A DNA stretch of 64,000 nucleotides from Sanderia malayensis. Its lineage: Eukaryota; Cnidaria; Scyphozoa; Semaeostomeae; Pelagiidae. The DNA lies in assembly GCA_013076295.1 (NCBI GenBank), contig RQOL01000906.1, positions 2,852,001 to 2,916,000 of the forward strand. The letters are read 5' to 3'. Of the stretch, positions 34,901 to 47,271 are shown in pieces (the stretch's first letter is position 1; every line of letters begins with the position of its first letter). The translations under genes were made by a program, and so were the position numbers. The notes beneath the pieces were generated by a model that was not told where the DNA came from, made no database searches, and saw only the letters and a program-made list of their open reading frames with translations.

Positions 34901-37900
34901 AAAGCTTGGTCAACGAACAACTTCGTTTTCTTTGGCACATTCAATTTCTGAGATTGTGACGCCGGGGGCCCTAAAACACCAAGTAGAAATCATAGTAAAT
35001 CATAGTAGAAAGAGCAATAATCATCATAATCATAATTGAAACATTGGCAAAAGATTTAACCTGGGGAGAGGTCTTTTCCTTCAAAGTTTGCTGTGCGCTT
35101 TAGGATTTTCACCAGCAGTCCACCACCTTTCAGCAATACAAAGAAATGAAATAATGAAATCTTAATTAGCAGCATATTTGCAAGGTTACTCGTCAGACCG
35201 GTGTAGCTATTGAGTTGAATTGCTGCCCGTTCCATCCCAGAGATAAGCATTGAATTGAATTGCAAACGGAATAATCTGGGATCAACGCATATAAGTGCTT
35301 GTTATATAATTATGATTATATAATTATGATTATAAGTGCTTGTTGGGATGATATTAAAAGGAAATAAGCTCACCTTTGGTTGTCATGACAAGGGCACCAT
35401 CTTCTCGTCCAAATCTTCCAAATTGCATTCCGGTTACAACATCCTACAAGGACAAACACAATGAATTTCACATGTTAGATAATAAGCATATAGTTAATCA
35501 ACATAATATATATTACATATAAGCATATGACTTTTAAACACACGCGGAAACCATTAAAACAAAAAACTTTGAAATATAGAGAATGAAACAAGGGTAAAGA
35601 AAAACTACGGGAGGCAGAAAAATTTAAGATAATAAAAACTGAATTCCAACCTCAGCTCTGAAAAGGTTAACCAAATATTTATCTTTATAAATTCGCACTT
35701 CGCCATTCTGCAACGCCACCATAACTGAAACGGAACATAAGAGCTATAATGTATAAGATAACAATATATAAGATAACAATGTATAAGACAACAATGTATA
35801 AAATAACAATGTAGAAAATGAGTTTTGATGATGATGATGATGATGATGAATTTCTGTACCTGCTTTATAGCCTCTGGCTTTGTGATTTAGTTGTGAAATG
35901 GTTGTGATTGGAGCTGGCATGAAGGCCGTCCACAATTTCTTGCCCTAAAATATCAAAGGCACAAATGTGTAGTCAATGTGCGGCATTTGTCACAACACAT
36001 TCAGACATGGAAAACAAATAACGTACGAGATAGGGGAATTTCTCTTTACTAGCTAGCGAAACAAGAAAGCTTTGATTTCAATTATCATCTACTACATTGG
36101 TTGTGGAGACTCAAAAAAACCTTTTAGTAGGACATAGTGTTAATCGATTCATCCATTAAGGCACATTATAAACCTCTAGTATAGTGACCCCTCTAGTATA
36201 AAGCGGCCTTAACTCGGCGTCTGGTATAATCCGATTCAGTAGGCGAGGAAAACGAATGCATTTACATCAGCTTTGTCAAAATAAAAACAGACAATCCTTG
36301 CATCGGGTCTAAATTACCGAAAATTGAGCAAACACTCACCCAACTTAAATTTGACAAATAATAAATATTAACTAGCAGATTGAAATTTTGTTGTTTTGTT
36401 GTCGTTAAGCCGGGTTTTCCTACCTTGGTACTGTAGCAGAGTAGAGTTCGATCCATGCAAGCAACGATAATAGTCTTTGTAACTCTCTCCAGACCAACAA
36501 CTTGCGAGTGAAGCTCAATAATGAGCTTGCCAGAACGAGTTCCTCTGAAAATAAAACAAAATAATCCAGTCGATATAACGGGTTTAAGGAAGAAAGAGCA
36601 AGTGCTGGGAAAAGAATAGCTGCAGCAAATGAATTTTGCAAAATATATCTATGGTAATAATGCACTGGTAATATGCTCATGATTCGAACCTTGAAAGGAC
36701 CGATGAAAATAGTTTAAACTCGATAACTATTTGCAAATAGCAAATAGTTATCGGGTTTTAGAGCGCATCAGCAAAGCTTTAAAAGGGAATACAAATAGAA
36801 TTATCTGAGGTTCCAGTTATCAGAGTTTTACTGTGAATCTTTATTGATAATATAAATGAAATTTAAACTATATAGCTTAGATAACTTAGACGTGGTCCTT
36901 TGGTAACTTGGGTTATCAACGTTATATCGCAGCTGCATGTATTTTGTAGAGAAATGATTGAATATATCATGGAGGGCTGGCTGCAGCTTTACATGGATCA
37001 AATAGCAGACAGAAAAGTCAGAATGGGGCATAAGATGTTACCTTTTAACGTTGTAGATCTTAGCATCGCGACACGCAGTGACAATGCGAAACTCGACATC
37101 ATATAAGCCAGAAACAGATAGAAAAGTAGGCACACTTGGTAGACTCATCTGTTTTGAGATGAAAAACAAAAATTAGCTGCTACTGATTTCAATAAACATC
37201 GACAAAAATCAAAGCCAAGGAAAGCTTGAGGGCATGGATCTGTGAAATCAAGAGCAAATGGACGTCATCTCCATAGAAAAAATAAAAATGAGTAAAACGG
37301 CGTGCCTTTGCAAGAATAGTAAATGCTTCGGGATCAAGGACGTAGAGCTCTTTGCTTTCTGTGCCAATCACAAGGCAACTTATTCCATCGTCATCCGGGA
37401 CATTCTTTTTCATCGTTGCCATGCACGTAATGACCGTCTGTAAAAGACGGAACATGATTCAAAAGACAGAATATAATAAAGACCCATAGCCGATTTTTGA
37501 TGGCAGAGCTTACCTGTCTACGAAGCGGGGCGTGCTGGTGTACGGTAACAAATGATTCTGCTTCTTGTTCATTTAATTGCAGAAATCTGAAAAAGATTGA
37601 ATAGCAATTTAGCAACTTGTCTGATTGCTGAAATTGCGTCAAATTTACAAAATTAAATCATCTACTCTCGGTTGCATAACTTATAATAGGGGACAAAAGC
37701 CCTTGCAACATTTGTGAAATAAAAAAAAGACTTTTGAAAATCGTCTCGGAACTTTTGTCCTCCCATGGTATTAGGCATAACGACGTTTGGTGTAGTTTCC
37801 CGTCAAGGAATTTTATATGCAATTACTCAGCAGTTAGTTGAATATGCTTTCATACACATAGATCGTTGGCCCACGTTGCAGCACATTTCAGCCAAACAAC

Positions 37901-40647
37901 GTTGGTCAACTGCTGAGCAAGCAATAAGACACAAAATCTTCCAGAAAGACATAATTTATTATATATAAATATAATTTCAAAACAGTTATTGCGATAGCTA
38001 ATTAATCCTAGGTTTTAAACTATTATGAAAAAGTATAAACATGACTTACCTCAGTGATCTAACCGTCAATGCTGAAGAACCATTTTGGTCTCTGGAAAAT
38101 GAAATTTAATTTTACTAAATCAATTCTTCCTGCTTCTCAAACAAAATATAGCTAATAATAAGGGTGCAAATGCTAAGAGGATTAGCTTGGAGAAGAAAAG
38201 ATTGAGGTAAAGGGAGGAGATTAAGAACAGGTATTATGAAGAATAGATGGATCTTCTTCCTAAGTGAAATTGAAAGAAAAATAGACAGCTTTGATTGATA
38301 AAGGTAGTTGGTTGGATAACGGGAGGATAGAATAATTTATGTTCTACCTAATTGAAAGCAGCATTTCTCTAAGCATTCGAATATCCATTTTATCCTGCAG
38401 AAACAAAAATTGGATCATTACATATTGTAAAAGACTATAAACAAGATACCCAATGACTGCCCTAAACTTGATGAAATACAGAACAAAACTCAATGGTTTG
38501 TTTTTGTTTACAAGAAACAATAACAAATTAAATAAATTAACAAGAAATGCTCTACCTCTTTGGCTTGGTTCCACAAATCCTTCTCAATTGGATCAACCTG
38601 TTATAAATAAAAATAAAAAAGTACAAAATATAGTAAAGCATCAAAAACTCAATATCCCTTAATACTATAAGAAATTAACAATATGAATGTAGGAAGGGCA
38701 AATTTAATGATAAAAACATCACACAGAGTTACAACAAATGTAGTATTTCTTGTGCATTACTTTAGCGAGATGTTATTGAAAAGTCATTTTACAAAAACCT
38801 GTCTAGGTAGTAATGAATAAAATGAAAGCACTTTACCTCTAATGGTGGCAATGTAAATTTAAAGTAAGGACGTAGATTCTTGTATACATAAATGTATGGT
38901 CCAGATGCAACGGCAACAGCTAGGGAATCGAAACAAACATCATAACATTGATGCAGATAACAAAACAAAAACAAAAAACACAGAGAGATGGGCGTAAATG
39001 TTTCAGATTTGTTAACACCTCATGCATGAATCAATCTCTGTAAAAATATTGCTGTTTTATCCCCCCTCCTTTATGACGTGCTAATCAATGTTATACTACA
39101 TTTTCTTTTTTAGCACTATATTTTCTCCACTTTTTCTGCAAGGGATTTTCTTTCTTAACCATCTTTCCACAGACTTTCCATTAAATTCCTTCCATGAAAT
39201 TTCCTTTATTTTATTTTATTTGCTTGTCTTAATGGAATTCTATGTTTCTGACTTTTGATTCATAGCCTTGAAAGACATTTTCTTTGCAGATTTTCAATAA
39301 CAAAACACATGAATTGCACAAGAGATAATTCACATTTCCATACCTGGGGTCCGTGGCTCATTGACATCCATGTAAAATGTGCAAACTGCAGTTGGCAGAT
39401 CAATGATTGTACTTTCGGTCATGATTGTTGTTCCTGAAAAAGAAGGACATATTTAGCAAGTTCTCAAGCTCCAAAATAATTGTTTCCTTTCTGAACATTT
39501 CTATGTCCAAAACAGTTGTTCTTAAATAAAAATGCTCAGAAAATAAGCCTCAAATATGCTTTATGCATGCTTCAAAGTTAATTTTTAACATATGGGAGCT
39601 ATGATTACTTGGCATAAAACTCCATATTTCTGCAGATGATTACAGAGATTCGACTAAAAGCTTCAGCATTGCTAATGGTAAATCTTATCACTCCCACCTT
39701 TGAATACTTTAAGCTTCATATTGTAAACTCCAGTCCCAAGGTCGGCAACTACCAGCTGCAAAAAATTAAAGAATACTGTTGAGACACGAATGAATAAACG
39801 AAGGAGGGCCTGTCAACTTGTGTAATTATACAACTATGTACATAGGGTAGCACTGGCTTAATGTCTGGATTTTCTTGCGATAATAGGCTATGTCTGAATA
39901 CATGAGTATATTAAATTTTATTCAATTGTTTTGCAAACTGTATCGTTTACCACATAATAAAATCTGCTCACCTTGAAATCTCCATCTGCGTGAAGGTCAG
40001 CCAAAGCTAAACAAAAACAAAATACAGTTAAAAGGCATAATTTATTCATAAAAAGCAATTTTTCTTCAAATTATCACTTTGTATAAATACCTGTACAAGA
40101 AGTAAGTGTGTAAAGGGATGCTACTGGATTGTAATGTGCATTCAACCATGCAGATTGTCCATCCTTCAAGCTGATTATAAAAATATATCATTAAGTCTTC
40201 ATACATATAGCAACATATCTATAATATCCAAAGTGTTTCGTTTAAATTAAGTGTATAGTTCATCTAATATCTATAATATGCCTTGGTTACGTATCGTAAC
40301 AATCCATTACAGTTCACAGTATTACATTTATTTTCAATTTGCATCTACAGAATGACTTACTTACCGACGATAATTCAACATCCTTAACAAGTATTCAGAA
40401 ATTTCTTTTACATTCTAAGCTCGATATAACAGCGAGCATAAGCTCTGATAAAAACCTCTCTGGCTCCTTTTATCTATTCTTTCGTGAGCGATACATAGCA
40501 AACATGCATATCTACACTTTAGGCCTCAGATATGAGCTACTTTTATGTCTTGCGGGCAGACTTAAGGTTATCATTTTGCCGCAAATACCTGGTTTCTTTT
40601 TCAATTTCTTGTTTGTCTACTTCTTCGTTGTTCTTACCAGCTGTCAT
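31995..40647 (-). CDS. BBS1: Bardet-Biedl syndrome 1 protein, BBSome subunit
   Basis: Subunit of the BBSome coat that moves membrane proteins into and out of cilia. The 22 coding exons (minus strand) are 40589-40647, 40091-40170, 39972-40006, 39698-39755, 39344-39433, 38837-38919, 38556-38597, 38348-38394, 38050-38091, 37514-37586, 37306-37437, 37042-37148, 36424-36544, 35860-35944, 35651-35724, 35374-35443, 35061-35126, 34878-34970, 34465-34598, 33830-33964, 33466-33552 and 31995-32081. They total exactly 1,800 nt, 599 residues (human 593). Landmarks: [53 protein letters not shown]-like [37 protein letters not shown], and a gamma-adaptin-ear-like end. One donor, after exon 37306-37437, is GC. 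Confidence 0.97.
32531..32961. repeat. 120-bp direct repeat pair around a small inverted-end insert
   Basis: Segments 32531-32650 and 32842-32961 are close to identical (tgtagtgttattttattttg ... cacgatatttgttatt). The 191 bp between them starts near ccgtaaatcc (32654-32663) and ends ggatttacgg (32831-32840), which are reverse complements. This lies in the last BBS1 intron. Confidence 0.7.
33150..33395 (+). mobile_element. Non-LTR retrotransposon 3' coding remnant
   Basis: The plus strand reads [20 protein letters not shown] followed by charged residues. This resembles the ...GRP..RW.DD...W... end of many LINE reverse transcriptase proteins. It is purine-rich, interrupted by a stop, and sits antisense in the last BBS1 intron. 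No other part of a LINE is recognisable nearby. Confidence 0.5.
34393..34445 (+). other. G-run cluster with quadruplex potential
   Basis: Runs of about 7, 10, 4 and 3 G lie within 53 bases, just beyond the donor of BBS1 exon 34465-34598. On the transcribed BBS1 RNA this is a C-rich stretch; the DNA plus strand could fold into a G-quadruplex. Confidence 0.4.
34660..34855. repeat. Degenerate TTAATCA-type intronic repeat
   Basis: Words such as attaatcagttaatc and caatcaatcag recur without strict period through this BBS1 intron. It looks like a decayed simple repeat. Confidence 0.5.
35740..35850. repeat. Short tandem repeat and GAT microsatellite in a BBS1 intron
   Basis: About four copies of a 19-20-bp unit (acaatgtataagata) are followed by a (gat)n run near 35827-35849, directly after the donor of the exon ending at 35860. 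Confidence 0.6.
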
Positions 40648-40879
40648 TGTTGCAGATAACCAGACTACAATTGGTTCGATAATTGCCACAAATCGTATTA
40701 CAAATTCTTCTGAAAAGAAATGTTTTCAACACAAACTTCGCGTGGAAAGAAAGCTCAAAGCAGCGTTGCCTTGGCTTGCAAGCAATCGCCTTGATTGCGC
40801 AGCAGCAGGAATGCACAGGAGCAATGGGCAAATCAAGCTAAAGCTAACGGACCACGCCCCTTTTTATCCGGTCGTAACG

Positions 40880-41684
40880 GTAGAGCGTAACGGTAGATGA
40901 CTAATATCCTAATATCCACGGGTGAAGGATGACCTTATGATATTCTCCAATGCTAGGAAGCACTGCTGTAGACTAACGGTAAGTTACCTGCACACTGAGT
41001 TTGAGACCACTGGTTCAAAACCTGGTGAGAACATTTACTTTGTGTTTTGATCAATTTGTAATTTAAATTTCCTGACGGTGGGTGTGTATGCGCAGTGCCG
41101 TATACAGACTACTGTGCAGGAGTGTACATGACGTAAGACTACTGAAAGTGTATGGTGTATCGGTTAGGGTTAGGGTTAGGGTTAGAGGCCGTAAAGGTGG
41201 GTGTGCATGCGCAGTGCCACAACTAGACTACTGCGCAGGAGCATACATGACGTAATGCTACTGACAGTGTATGGTGTATTGGTTAGGGTTAAGGTTAGGG
41301 TTGGGATTAGGGTTAGGGTTAGTATCAGAATGCCCTAAAGGTGGGTGTGTATGCGCAGTGCCGTATATAGACTACTGCGCAGGAGTGTACATGACGTAAT
41401 GCTACTGAAAGTGTATGGTGTATCGGTTAGGATTAGGGTTAGGGTTAGGGTTAGGGTTAGGTTTAGAGGCCGTAAAGGTGGGTGTGCATGCGCAGTGCCA
41501 TATGTAGGCTACTGCGCAGGAGTATACATGACGTAATACCATTGACAGTGTCTGATGTATCAGTTAGGATTAGGGTTAGGGTTAGGGTTAGCTTTAGGGT
41601 TAGGGTTAGGGTTAAGGTGCACTAAAGGTGGGCGTGTATGCGCAGTGCCATATATAGGCTACTGCGCAGGATTATACATGTCGT
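40880..41684 (+). repeat. Composite SINE plus telomere-like minisatellite, copy 2
   Basis: Begins with the same gtagagcgtaacggt word as copy 1. The A-box-like word is at 40969-40979 and a decayed B box at 41012-41022 (ggttcaaaacc), followed by the same ttgtgttttgatcaatttgt. Five units follow with GCGCAGT/ACTGCGC inverted pairs, catgacgtaat words and TTAGGG tracts. It lies between BBS1 (-) and FIBP (+) and ends about 64 bp before the FIBP ATG. Confidence 0.85.
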
Positions 41685-41747
41685 GGAATTACAATTCAAC
41701 TCAATGTTTTACTGAATGGAACTGGGTAGGTAAAGTGAGATAACAAA

Positions 41748-44700
41748 ATGGATGAAGTTTGTGCATGTTGGACAGATCCCATACACTTTGATATGGATGT
41801 TTATTCTCTTTGGCTGCAAGGAATCAATGGTAGTTGTCACTTATATGTTGCTGTTTATTGCAATTTGAAAGACACAACTATTCCTCTCTCTTTCACCTGT
41901 GTGCCCATATTTACGTTTTTTTATTATATTGTTTTAGAGGAGGAGGCTACGAGGCAACGTAGGCACACCGATCCAAGTATAAATACGGCCATTTCTATTG
42001 CTCTTACTGACACAAGACAACAGTATCAACTGTTTCAGCTTTTAGAAAAATTTTTTTCATCTCCACAATCTTTGAAGAGACAAATGCTATGTATACTACC
42101 AACATCTGTTCAACAAACTTTGATTGAGAGGTGAGAATTGAATCTGAAAAATTTTTTGTGATAATCAAGCTGGATCATCAAGTTTTTAAGTGGTATTTTT
42201 ATATATTCTCATATTTTGGAATATTTTGTTTTTGTTTTGAAGGTACTATAGTTTTGACAAGGAGGTTATAAGAGAATTTCTTGGCAAAAAGATGAGTGCA
42301 AAGTTAAGAAAAGACATGGATGATGTCAGCGAGAAGACAGGTATTCCTTTGAAGAGATGCAGAAGACAGGTTCATATTTTATTTTATGCTTTTGGCGTGT
42401 GTGATATTTGTATATAATTGTCTCTCTTTCTGAGCTGATCCCTCTATAAAGAAAAATACTGAAGTCAGAGTCACACTGGTGGTTTTCTGAAGTACATTTC
42501 TGAAGCTCCCATTTATTGGGGCTTCTTCCTGAAGGATGATGCTTCGTGATGGTTTGATGGATTTATTTTATAGTTTGATAATGTGAAGAACGTTTTGAAA
42601 GCATATGAAGATTCAGAAGGCTGTGCACACGAAGTAATCAATAGAAATTTTCTGTTCTCCCAGCAACAAGCAAGGTATTATCAAGCTGTTATAGTTCTCT
42701 GTCATCTCTGATGCTTGTTTACTGGTCGTCATGCTCAGCAATAAACCCATACTTAACATCTTCATTCATTTTGCAGAATGTATGCATTATTGGTCTTTTT
42801 ATTTGTTAATCGCTTTGATTCAAGCAAGAAAAGGTAATATTTTTATAACCCTATTATGGTTATAAAAACTCCGAAGTATATTTTGTAATAAATTGTTTGC
42901 CCTAACAATCTATCTTCACAGTTTATGTTTTTATAATATTTATTCCAGACTTGCATATTTGACGTTTGACGATTTCATGTTTTGTGCTGAACAAATGCTT
43001 AGTCATTGGTGTGTTGGTAGCTTTGATGCATCATATACAAGTTCAGGTATGCACACTCAACAACATTGCTTCATAGCTCAAATAATTTAAGCTTCTTTTA
43101 TGTTTCTATTTGAAACTTGAGTTGTATCGTTTACATCAAACAAGTGAAGCACCCAATCTTCCATGTTCACAGATGTTACGCACGATGATGATGAAATTGA
43201 TAGAAATTTCTTTCAAGAAGTTAGAGATTTGAAAAATATTATTACTGACAAAGATAGTAATGATCAATTAAAAAGGTAAAGTAAAATGAAGATATATTTC
43301 ACTTCCCATTGTTTATTAGTCTTAATGGTCATTCTGATTTCACAGAATAAATGCATCTTATTACATTTTTGATAACTTTTGTGGTACATATTAGAATTTA
43401 ACACTAATGTGTTCTTGGTTCTAATTTCTTAGTCTGAAATGGATATTGTTGTAGTAATTGTGTGTGCTGTAAAGGCTTTGACACCAACTGAACAGCGGAG
43501 CTTTTGTATCATATTTCTCACCTATTTGTTATAGATTTGTGGTTGCCTATCTGGAGAATAATAATTTCATTGGCCTTGCAAAGAGCACTGAGTCTGTGTT
43601 TCGCGTGAGATTAATTCTTGAATTGACACAATGCTATCGTGTTTCCCCTGAGATTCATTATTTTCAAAATTTCATAGGATATATTATTACAATTGTTCTG
43701 CACCTTCAGGTGTGAATTGAAATTGACACATTGTTATCAGAATCTCACCAGAATAGTGCCTGAGGTTATTTTATGTTGATCAATTTCTCTTTCACCCTTT
43801 CACCGCGTTTCTTGTAATTTCAAGAGCATTCTTTCAATAGACAATTGAATTTTGGTATTTCGTAGGGTAGTGATGGTGACCCATAACCCTTCGCTATTGA
43901 GGCTTTGAACATAAACATTATGTATTCATACATTGCTTTTTATAATTTCTTAGAACATAACAACCAAACTATTTCAAATTGGTTCAAGTATGACAAACAC
44001 AAGGGATGTGAGGGAATTTTTTTCTCATACTGTTGAAAAGGTAATTGTCAAAACGATAATTGGCAGAGTTATATCGCACCTATTTTTTATAAGAAATCGT
44101 CTATAAGGAACGAACCAGTATGCTAAAAAATCAAAACAGTTTAGGAAGTTGCAGCACTCGAGACAAGATCTTAAGAAGCTGATTTAATTTTGAAAATACA
44201 CAACAATTGAGAATTCAAGTTTTGGTTGGGCCGCGTAAAACTTACGAAACTCACGTCACTGTTTTGTTCACGTGATGTTCTTGTTATTTTTGAGAAAATA
44301 ATAAAAATGTGCTAAGAAACTCTTTAGAAACTTGAGCTCTGAAGTTTCCTGACGCCTTTAGTACTCAACTTGAGTACTCAATGTCGAATTTGGTTTCCTA
44401 TAAAAAAGATGGGTAGTGATTAGCTTTGTGATTAACTGATTCTTCATCATGATTGGTTGATTGATTGTAGGTGATTGAACCAGTTAGGCAAATGGAATGG
44501 ACTAAGCATGAGTTTGAAACGTTTCTAGAAGCGTTGGTAAATGTATCACACGACCTCAAGTCTATTTGCAGGTAAATTATTTCACAGTTTTTGCTAGTTA
44601 AGTTGTTTTTGTCATTGCTGCTCGAATATCCAGTGAACATACAGTCACTAAGAAAAATGTTACAAACTTTTAATGCTCAAAGTACCCTTGAAAGTTATGT

Positions 44701-44865
44701 ATACGAACGCCATTTCACTGGTTTAGAATGGCACAAACAAAGCTCAACTTCGTCAATACGTTTTTTTCATTTATTTTTAGATCAAATTACCAGAAGACCA
44801 CGTCAATTTACTTACGTTTCCTGACCCCAATGAAATCTTGTCTCTTACAGATGTATCACAGTTGA
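41748..44865 (+). CDS. FIBP: Acidic FGF intracellular-binding protein
   Basis: Intracellular protein known to bind acidic FGF; its biochemical role is poorly defined. Exons 41748-41829, 41938-42130, 42243-42369, 42574-42674, 42777-42833, 42949-43046, 43173-43275, 43535-43604, 43954-44040, 44471-44571 and 44781-44865 join in phase to 367 residues (human about 360). Family landmarks: [11 protein letters not shown] near the start, [84 protein letters not shown] and a final CLLQMYHS. It is head to head with BBS1. The start ATG is the first in frame with the family N-terminus. Confidence 0.95.
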
Positions 44866-45773
44866 AGCTTTGACTTTCAAGGTCAGCTTCTGTTTCTTAT
44901 TAGTCTTATCTTTTCTTATTGTGCATACTGTATATATTTAGCATATATAAATTCTACCTTATTGATATGAACCGAAAAAAATATTGATATAATGTACAAG
45001 GTCACTAAATGCAATTGATACAAAAGATGTATGATAGAATGTTGAATGAGGAATAATATTTGTTAAGGCTTGGTCAAACACATGTAGCATTTTATCAAAA
45101 TATTTGAAAACACGATCTGCATTTCATAACGATCAAAATTCCTGCAACATTGATTTGTAAATGTCCCAACATGCCGATCAGGCAGTTTGTTAGCATGGTG
45201 CATGAAACCCTCCACGTTTTTGACCAAGGCTTTCTCGAAACTTACAGAGCCAGGGGTCGTTAGTTTTGGGACGCAGTTAATGTTTTGGCTCTGGGACAAC
45301 GTTTCTTCGCTTGTACGATAATTTAGACGTTTAAAGAATAGATTAACAATATAATAAGAACCTTATAATTATACAAATTTTTGAGATTTTAATTGAGAGG
45401 TCAAGAACAAATAACAAAAGAACAATAAAGCAAGTAATTAACAAGTTACACACATTTGCAAGTTCAAGGTAACGTTTAGAATGACTTTGCCATATTAGGC
45501 TACTTGCTATATGTTGCCTCGTTTATCATTGGCTCACACCCTCCTTTCAGTATTATTCCAAACTTCCTGTCTATACAGTATAAGACATCTGTCAGACCTG
45601 TCTGTCTGTTGCATTCAAGTTTTTGTTTTCTACTAAAAGCTTGCAGAAGAGAACGGAGACAGAAGGTAAGGAGTTGCATCATTTTAAGAAATATCTGAGC
45701 AAGAATTAAGTTGTGAATTTCAAATCAATTTCTAATCTTTATTTTCTCTGTAGATATCTCCAAACTGATCAAA
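44866..45773. other. Intergenic region between FIBP and the antistasin-like gene
   Basis: No coding exon is supported. A stretch near 45660-45750 ending in ttttctctgtag could be a non-coding first exon and intron of the next gene, since an acceptor lies 21 bases before its ATG. Confidence 0.3.
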
Positions 45774-46645
45774 ATGATTTTCATCGCAGCCTATATCATT
45801 CTCCAGGTTTGTATTTTGCCAGTGGATATTTTCTCATTTCCGTCAGAAATTGCATTCCAAATATATTTATTGTCTCGTCGTCCCATTTTCTGTTATAATT
45901 GGATAAATTTGTTTTGTTTTAGCTTGGTTTTATGACCGTGTCTTCATCACCCATGTGTCCAAAGGGTGTTCCAGTTTTCAATTGTTTTAAAGACCCCTGT
46001 ATGGGAAAAGAATGTCCCAGATATCCAGAAGCAAGATGTGTTCAGAATTACTGTGGGGGTTGCGGCTACGATTTCTTCCACAAAGGAAAGAAAGTTGATT
46101 GCAAGTTGGAAGCTAGTAAGATTATATCAGACCTTAGTTTGACTATAATTGATTTTAGCTGCTTTTGTAAGATATTTGAGAGGTATCTCACGATTTGGTT
46201 GATATCGTATTGTCACATTGTATCGAATATCGATTATTGACATTCGAGATGTCTCATATTCAAACTGTATTATTTTTATCGACAACCGTTTTTTTAATTT
46301 TTAGAAAAACGGAAAAGACCATGCCCCATGATGGCCTGTGGGCCTGGCTATCGATTTGCGAACTGCAAGACGATCGATTCCTGCTTATTTTGCTCATGCA
46401 AAAAGATCTGCGAATCAATGCCAGTACCATGTCCGAGAGATTGTGACGTCATCTTTGAGGACGGCTGTCCTAGTCGCTGTAGATGTAGAAGTCGCCCACT
46501 ACCACCATGTCCTTTGGCAACGTGCATGATGCATTGTGAGGATGGATTCCAGGTTGATCAGAATGGTTGTCAAATTTGCCGATGCAAAGGAAGTGTACCA
46601 ATGGAGATTAAACCACAGGAACCTGGCGCGCCTGGCACAAAATAA
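45774..46645 (+). CDS. Secreted cysteine-rich antistasin-like protein
   Basis: Exons 45774-45806, 45923-46115 and 46305-46645 join in phase to 188 residues. A signal peptide (MIFIAAYIILQLGFMTVSSS) leads into a Cys-rich module (NCFKDPCMGKECPRYPEARC ... CGGCGY). Antistasin-type motifs follow (C...C..G...D..GC..C.C, seen in CPLATCMMHCEDGF ... GCQICRCKG), with a related spacing just before (CPRDCDVIFEDGCPSRCRC). Antistasin domains are known as serine protease inhibitors and are common in leeches, molluscs and cnidarians; inhibition is inferred, not shown. The C-terminus ends in a short Pro/Gly stretch. The Cys-rich exons carry no transmembrane segment, so secretion is likely. Confidence 0.8.
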
Positions 46646-47271
46646 ACTCGTTTTAACTTTTTTGAGCATTTTTATGTCAAGTCTTTTCATACTTTCGTTT
46701 TATTATCAATGATACTCGAAGAAGAAAGAAAACATTCTCTTATTTTTTTGCATTTTCTGTTTACAATGAAGCCATGTCAACTCTAGTCTAGTGTCCAACT
46801 GCGCCACTTCGCTTTCAGTAAGATTATTTCGACAAATGCAAAAATATGTGGACAGATAGATGTATGCATAAATTGAGTTGTGAGAGCACAGGGAGCTGAA
46901 AGAAATCTCCCGCCACTTTCAGATAAATGCGCGAAAAAATTCCTCGTGGTGAAGTTAGCAAAGGTAACGCCTACTATATTTTTCAATATTTTGACATTTT
47001 TGCTTATCTTTATGTATCATTGTAGGCCTTTAGTAACTCAGTTCTAAATAGATAGTATATCAAGTTAAACAATAGCAGTTTGAGTAGCAAACTCTTTCTA
47101 AAACAGCTATGAATCAATGTTTGCGTAAAGGCAGTTGGTTAGGCCTAGGTCATAAATATTCCACGCTTTTGCGTTGATGCGAGAAGCCTTGCCGACCCGC
47201 CCACCACCTCCAAAAGTTGATAATCTTTTTAGAAAAATACAAATCAGTTTTGGCACTGGGTTAAAGAAGCT
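46646..47271. other. Spacer between antistasin-like gene and EXO1
   Basis: 3' UTR of the antistasin-like gene and 5' flank of EXO1. No further exon seen. Confidence 0.35.
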
